Below are positions 61,132 to 64,000 of a stretch of 64,000 nt of DNA, piece by piece. The position numbers and the translations under genes were made by a program. Within the stretch, counting starts at the first letter, position 1. Each line of letters begins with the position of its first letter. The notes beneath the pieces were generated by a model. That model was not told the origin of the DNA and searched no databases. It saw only the letters and a program-made list of their open reading frames with translations. The DNA comes from Roseateles sp049532965 (GTDB lineage: Bacteria; Pseudomonadota; Gammaproteobacteria; Burkholderiales; Burkholderiaceae_C): the NCBI RefSeq assembly GCF_049532965.1, contig NZ_CP186694.1, forward strand, positions 5,518,001-5,582,000, in the 5' to 3' direction.

Positions 61132-62484
61132 TCAGTTCTTGGCGTGGGACGAGGAAGCGGTGCCGGCGAAGAACGCGGCGATGGCCGGCGGATTCGACGG
61201 GAAGTAGTGATGGACGTAGCTCGCGCGCAGCGAGCCGAGCGCATAGAGGCGCTCCGCGGCACGGCCGGCGTTGGGATTGCGCGCCGTGGCGATGGGCGCC
61301 AGCGGCGTCTCCATCGTCGAGTAATGGAAGGTGTGGCCGCGCAGCTCGCCTTCGGGCCAGTCGATCGCCTGCAGTCCCAGCGCGGCGAGCCGCTTCTGCA
61401 TGGCGGCATGGCCCGGCATCAACGCGGCCATCGCATGGATACGGCCGTCGGCATCGGCGAGCTCGTCGACCAGCACCAGCATGCCGCCGCATTCGGCCAG
61501 CAGCGGCCTGCTCGCGGCCATGTGCGCGCGCAAGGACGCGAAGAAGCTCGGATTGGCGCGCAGCGCGTCGGCGTGCAGTTCGGGATAGCCGCCCGGCAGC
61601 CATAGCGCATCGCACGCGGGCAGGTCTTCGCCGGCAATGGGGCTGAACTCGAGGACCTCGGCACCGAACGCGCGCAGCAGGTCCAGGTTGGCGGGATAGA
61701 TGAAGGAGAAGCAGGCGTCGTTGGCGACGGCGATGCGGCGGCCGGCCAGCGGGCGGGGTGACGCATCGTCGACCGTGGAGGCGGTGGGGCGCTCCGGGGC
61801 GACGGCCGGGATCGGCGCGATCGGGGCGCCGATGCGGGCGATGTCGATCGTTGCGACGGCGTCCCAGGCGTCCGCCCAGGCGTCCAGTTGCGCGTCGATC
61901 TGCGGCAGCTCCAGCGCCTGCACCAGGCCGAGGTGCCGCTCGGGCAGCGAGAGCCCGCTGTCGCGTTTCAACGCGGCGACCAGCGGCAGGTCGCCGGGCA
62001 GGCCCTCGGCGACCATGCGCGCATGGGCGTCGCTGCCCACGCGATTGGCGATCACGCCGGCGACATGGATGTCGTCGCGGAAGCGGGCCAGGCCAGTGGC
62101 CAGTGCGGCGAAGGTCTGCGCCATCGCGGAGGCGTCCAGCACCACCAGCACCGGCAGGCCGAAGGCCGCCGCCAGGTCGGCGCTGCTGGGCTGCCCGTCG
62201 AAGAGGCCCATCACGCCCTCGACGAGGATCAGGTCCGCGTCCTTCGCGGCGTCTGCGAGCAGTTGCCGGCAATGCGATTCGCCGCCCATGAACAGGTCGA
62301 GCTGATAGACCGCGTGTCCGCTCGCGCGGGCCAGCACCATCGGATCCAGGTAGTCCGGCCCCGTCTTGAACACGCGCACGCGCAGCCCGCGCCGGCGTGC
62401 CGAGCGCGCCATCGCGGCCGTCACGCTGGTCTTGCCCTGACCGGAGGCCGGGGCGCTGATGAGGAAGGCGGGGCAAGCGGTCAT
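61132..62484 (-). CDS. cobB: cobyrinic acid a,c-diamide synthase
   Basis: 450 aa. P-loop 'ISAPASGQGKTSVTAAMARS', 'LVEGVMGLFDGQPSSADLAA', 'VAGVIANRVGSDAHARMVAE' and the glutaminase triad region 'PLLAECGGMLVLVDEL' (Cys) with 'LRGHTFHYSTMETPL' (His) identify CbiA/CobB. 9 bp precede the ExbB-like gene. Size is normal. Confidence 0.95.
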   Translation of the reverse strand: MTACPAFLISAPASGQGKTSVTAAMARSARRRGLRVRVFKTGPDYLDPMVLARASGHAVYQLDLFMGGESHCRQLLADAAKDADLILVEGVMGLFDGQPSSADLAAAFGLPVLVVLDASAMAQTFAALATGLARFRDDIHVAGVIANRVGSDAHARMVAEGLPGDLPLVAALKRDSGLSLPERHLGLVQALELPQIDAQLDAWADAWDAVATIDIARIGAPIAPIPAVAPERPTASTVDDASPRPLAGRRIAVANDACFSFIYPANLDLLRAFGAEVLEFSPIAGEDLPACDALWLPGGYPELHADALRANPSFFASLRAHMAASRPLLAECGGMLVLVDELADADGRIHAMAALMPGHAAMQKRLAALGLQAIDWPEGELRGHTFHYSTMETPLAPIATARNPNAGRAAERLYALGSLRASYVHHYFPSNPPAIAAFFAGTASSSHAKN

Positions 62485-62515
62485 CGAGTCATCGGCTCCA
62501 TCGTTGCAGTGTTCC

Positions 62516-62573
62516 CCCTCTCCCGCGGAGTGGGAGAGGGAGGGGTGAGGGTCTTTCGTGGGAGAGGGCGTCC
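62516..62573. repeat. REP-like palindrome between cobB and btuD
   Basis: CCCTCTCCC (62516-62524) pairs with GGGAGAGGG (62532-62540), followed by AGGGGTGAGG and a second partial GGGAGAGGGCG. Same type as the cluster at 39025-39280. It occupies the only sizeable gap (129 bp) inside the cob operon. Confidence 0.75.
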
Positions 62574-62613
62574 CATGGGCCGAGCGCTTGTTGGCGGGAC
62601 AGGCGGCAGACCG

Positions 62614-63465
62614 TCATTCATTGAGCGCCACCCAACGGCCCTGCACCTGCAGGATCAACAGCCGGTGATGGAAGACGCGCTGCAGCGCGTCGTGCGTCGC
62701 CGGCTCATGAGGCGCGCCCTCGTGGACGATGCGGCCTCCGTCCATGACGACCATCGTGTCCGCCTGCAGCGCGACGTTGAGTTCGTGCAGCACGCTGACA
62801 ACCGCGCCGCCCGCCGCCACGCGCTCGCGCACCAGCCGCGCCCAGTCGCTCTGATGCGGCGGGTCCAGGTGCGCCAGCGGTTCGTCCATCAGCAGCACGC
62901 CGGCGCGCACCGCCAGCGCCCGGGCCAGCAGCACGCGCTGACGCTCGCCGCCGGAGAGGCTGCCCAGCGCACGATCGCGCCAGTCCCAGCTCTGCGTCTG
63001 CCGCATTGCGTGCTCGACGGCCGCATGATCGGCCGCGCTCGCCGGCGACAGCCACGGCTGATGCGGCAGCCGGCCCAGCATCGCGACGTCGTACGCGGTG
63101 AGGTCCTCCGAGGCCGCTTCGTTCTGCCCCAGCCACGCGACCTGGCGAGCCCGCGCCTTGGCGGGCCACGAGGACCACGGCCGCCCGTCCAGCGTCAGGC
63201 TGCCGTCGAACGGCAGCAAGCCCGCGAGCGCCCGCAACAGCGTCGACTTGCCCGCCCCGTTGGGCCCCACGATCGCCGTCCACGCGCCCGGTGCCGGTGC
63301 GAGCGTCAGCGGCTGCAGCACACGGCGCGGCCCCAGCGACAGCGATTGCAACCCGATGCGCAGCGCGGCCACGGGCCCGAGGTCCAAGGGCTCGGCGACG
63401 AGCGTGTCGCCGCCCAGCACCGCGGCCCGCCGCGCCGCTTCGTCGAAGCGTGCCGCGTCGTTCAT
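62614..63465 (-). CDS. btuD: vitamin B12/iron-siderophore ABC transporter ATP-binding protein
   Basis: 283 aa. Walker A 'AIVGPNGAGKSTLLRALAGL', signature 'LSGGERQRVLLARALAV' and Walker B 'VLLMDEPLAHLDPPHQSDWA', in the FepC/BtuD subfamily ('QNEAASEDLTAYDVAMLGRL'). Start at 63465 overlaps the permease stop by ATGA; the first 35 residues are an extension. Position at the head of a cobalamin operon supports B12 rather than iron import. Confidence 0.88.
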   Translation of the reverse strand: MNDAARFDEAARRAAVLGGDTLVAEPLDLGPVAALRIGLQSLSLGPRRVLQPLTLAPAPGAWTAIVGPNGAGKSTLLRALAGLLPFDGSLTLDGRPWSSWPAKARARQVAWLGQNEAASEDLTAYDVAMLGRLPHQPWLSPASAADHAAVEHAMRQTQSWDWRDRALGSLSGGERQRVLLARALAVRAGVLLMDEPLAHLDPPHQSDWARLVRERVAAGGAVVSVLHELNVALQADTMVVMDGGRIVHEGAPHEPATHDALQRVFHHRLLILQVQGRWVALNE

Positions 63466-64000
63466 CGCGTGCCTCCCCCAAAGTGCGCCTTGCGCCGGTG
63501 CATCAGCCACAGCAGATAACTGCCGCCGAGCAGCGCGGTGATGATGCCCACCGGCAACTCCTGCGGCGCGATCACCCACCGGGCGGCAATGTCGGCCGCC
63601 AGCAGCAGCGCGCCGCCGGTCAGCGGTGACAGCAGCAGCAGCGCGCCATGCGTCGTCGGCCCCCAGCTGCGCACCAGGTGCGGCGCCACCAGGCCGACGA
63701 AAGCGATCAGCCCGCATTGCGCGACCGCCGCGCCCGTCGCCAGCGACAGCGTCGCGATCAGCAGCAGGCGGATCAGCGTGAGCCGCTGGCCCAGCGAGCG
63801 CGCGGTGTCTTCGCCCAGCGTCAGCGCGTCCAGCGTGCGGCTGCATCCCAGCGCGACCAGCAGGCACAGCACCATCGCGCCGGCCATGACCTGCACCGCG
63901 CTCCAGCCGACATACCCCGTGCTGCCGAGCATGAAGGCCTGCATCGCGCGCAGGATGTCGGGGTTCATCAGCGTCAGCAGCGCCGACCCGGAGCCCAGCA
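63462..64000 (-). CDS. btuC: FecCD/BtuC-type ABC transporter permease, partial at window edge
   Basis: Open from 63462 to the window end, with no stop above ATG 63968, so the N-terminal half is missing. The visible part has 'VGWSAVQVMAGAMVLCLLVA', 'LGEDTARSLGQRLTLIRLLL' and 'VAQCGLIAFVGLVAPHLVRS', then 'LPVGIITALLGGSYLLWLM', the classic BtuC/FecD carboxy half. B12 is the likely substrate by context. Confidence 0.9.
   Translation of the reverse strand, partial: LGSGSALLTLMNPDILRAMQAFMLGSTGYVGWSAVQVMAGAMVLCLLVALGCSRTLDALTLGEDTARSLGQRLTLIRLLLIATLSLATGAAVAQCGLIAFVGLVAPHLVRSWGPTTHGALLLLSPLTGGALLLAADIAARWVIAPQELPVGIITALLGGSYLLWLMHRRKAHFGGGTR

Noticed and set aside
62485..62613. Possible cobalamin riboswitch before cobB
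   Set aside because: Only a REP-like palindrome is seen; no B12-box-like GCCACTG. A riboswitch would be expected upstream of btuC, outside the window.

Overview
The window is a high-GC (roughly 68-70%) chromosomal segment with dense bidirectional coding, ATGA/GTGA overlaps and a short-form HisG. Gene content (Fur, PepSY/TonB iron uptake, wax-ester synthase-like acyltransferase, bolA next to hisG, aerobic-type cobalamin genes) fits a betaproteobacterium of the order Burkholderiales, probably the Roseateles/Mitsuaria/Rubrivivax neighbourhood. That placement is inferred from gene content and order, not from a marker gene. Both ends cut through ABC-transporter permease genes.

Layout. 0-3.7 kb: a duplicated-domain anion-type permease (partial), phosphonoacetaldehyde hydrolase and a 2-hydroxyacid dehydrogenase. 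3.7-4.1 kb: a compact unit with a LexA box lying exactly between -35 and -10 elements, a 38-codon single-span membrane peptide, a 120-bp palindrome over its stop codon, and an intrinsic terminator; it has the architecture of an SOS-induced small membrane toxin or division inhibitor. 4.1-8.4 kb: an iron-uptake group behind a candidate Fur box (60-aa membrane protein, TonB-dependent receptor, PepSY protein, fur). 8.5-20.6 kb: flavoprotein, thioesterase, a 396-aa unknown protein, gshA, a broken AraC fragment, DUF1415, an M20 hydrolase, a LIV-type binding protein, a molybdopterin oxidoreductase and a lipoprotein aminopeptidase. 20.7-21.9 kb: an accessory pair whose second member looks like a Shedu/DUF4263 nuclease. 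21.9-26.8 kb: ACBP, WS/DGAT acyltransferase, TetR, an ABC-2 exporter and bolA. 26.9-35.5 kb: hisGDCBHAF, interrupted between hisD and hisC by a chemoreceptor and a type II toxin-antitoxin pair; murA (often between bolA and hisG) and hisI/hisE are not present here. 35.5-37.5 kb: rsmD, coaD, ferredoxin, cold-shock gene. 37.6-38.9 kb: cobC-type phosphatase and cobS. 39-50.6 kb: signalling genes, an MFS transporter, an amino-acid binding protein and a block of candidate type III secretion genes. 50.6-64 kb: a minus-strand cobalamin operon (btuC, btuD, cobB, ExbB-like, DUF2149, cobN, cobO, cbiB, cobC/cobD, cobQ, cobT).

The most striking accessory content is the candidate type III effector block at 44.2-50.6 kb. 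A 421-aa protein has the YopJ/HopZ acetyltransferase signature (His158, Asp177, Cys221, FYKH at 282-285) and begins MGNC, a plausible myristoylation plus palmitoylation signal. Its promoter region carries a one-mismatch hrpII/PIP-type box followed 31 nt later by TACTAT. A second locus 1.7 kb away keeps an exact TTCG-N16-TTCG box and an almost identical MGNCIKPM start but no effector body. A third exact box lies upstream of a 679-aa protein with several membrane segments. Together they imply a HrpB/HrpX-like regulon and a type III secretion system encoded elsewhere in the genome.

The cobalamin genes combine lower-ligand assembly (cobT, cobS, phosphatase), amidation and adenosylation (cobB, cobO, cobQ), aminopropanol attachment (cobC/cobD, cbiB) and uptake (btuCD). 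They also include an unusual CobN with its own signal peptide and C-terminal membrane anchor, translationally coupled to an ExbB/DUF2149 pair, suggesting an energised envelope module rather than a plain cytoplasmic chelatase.
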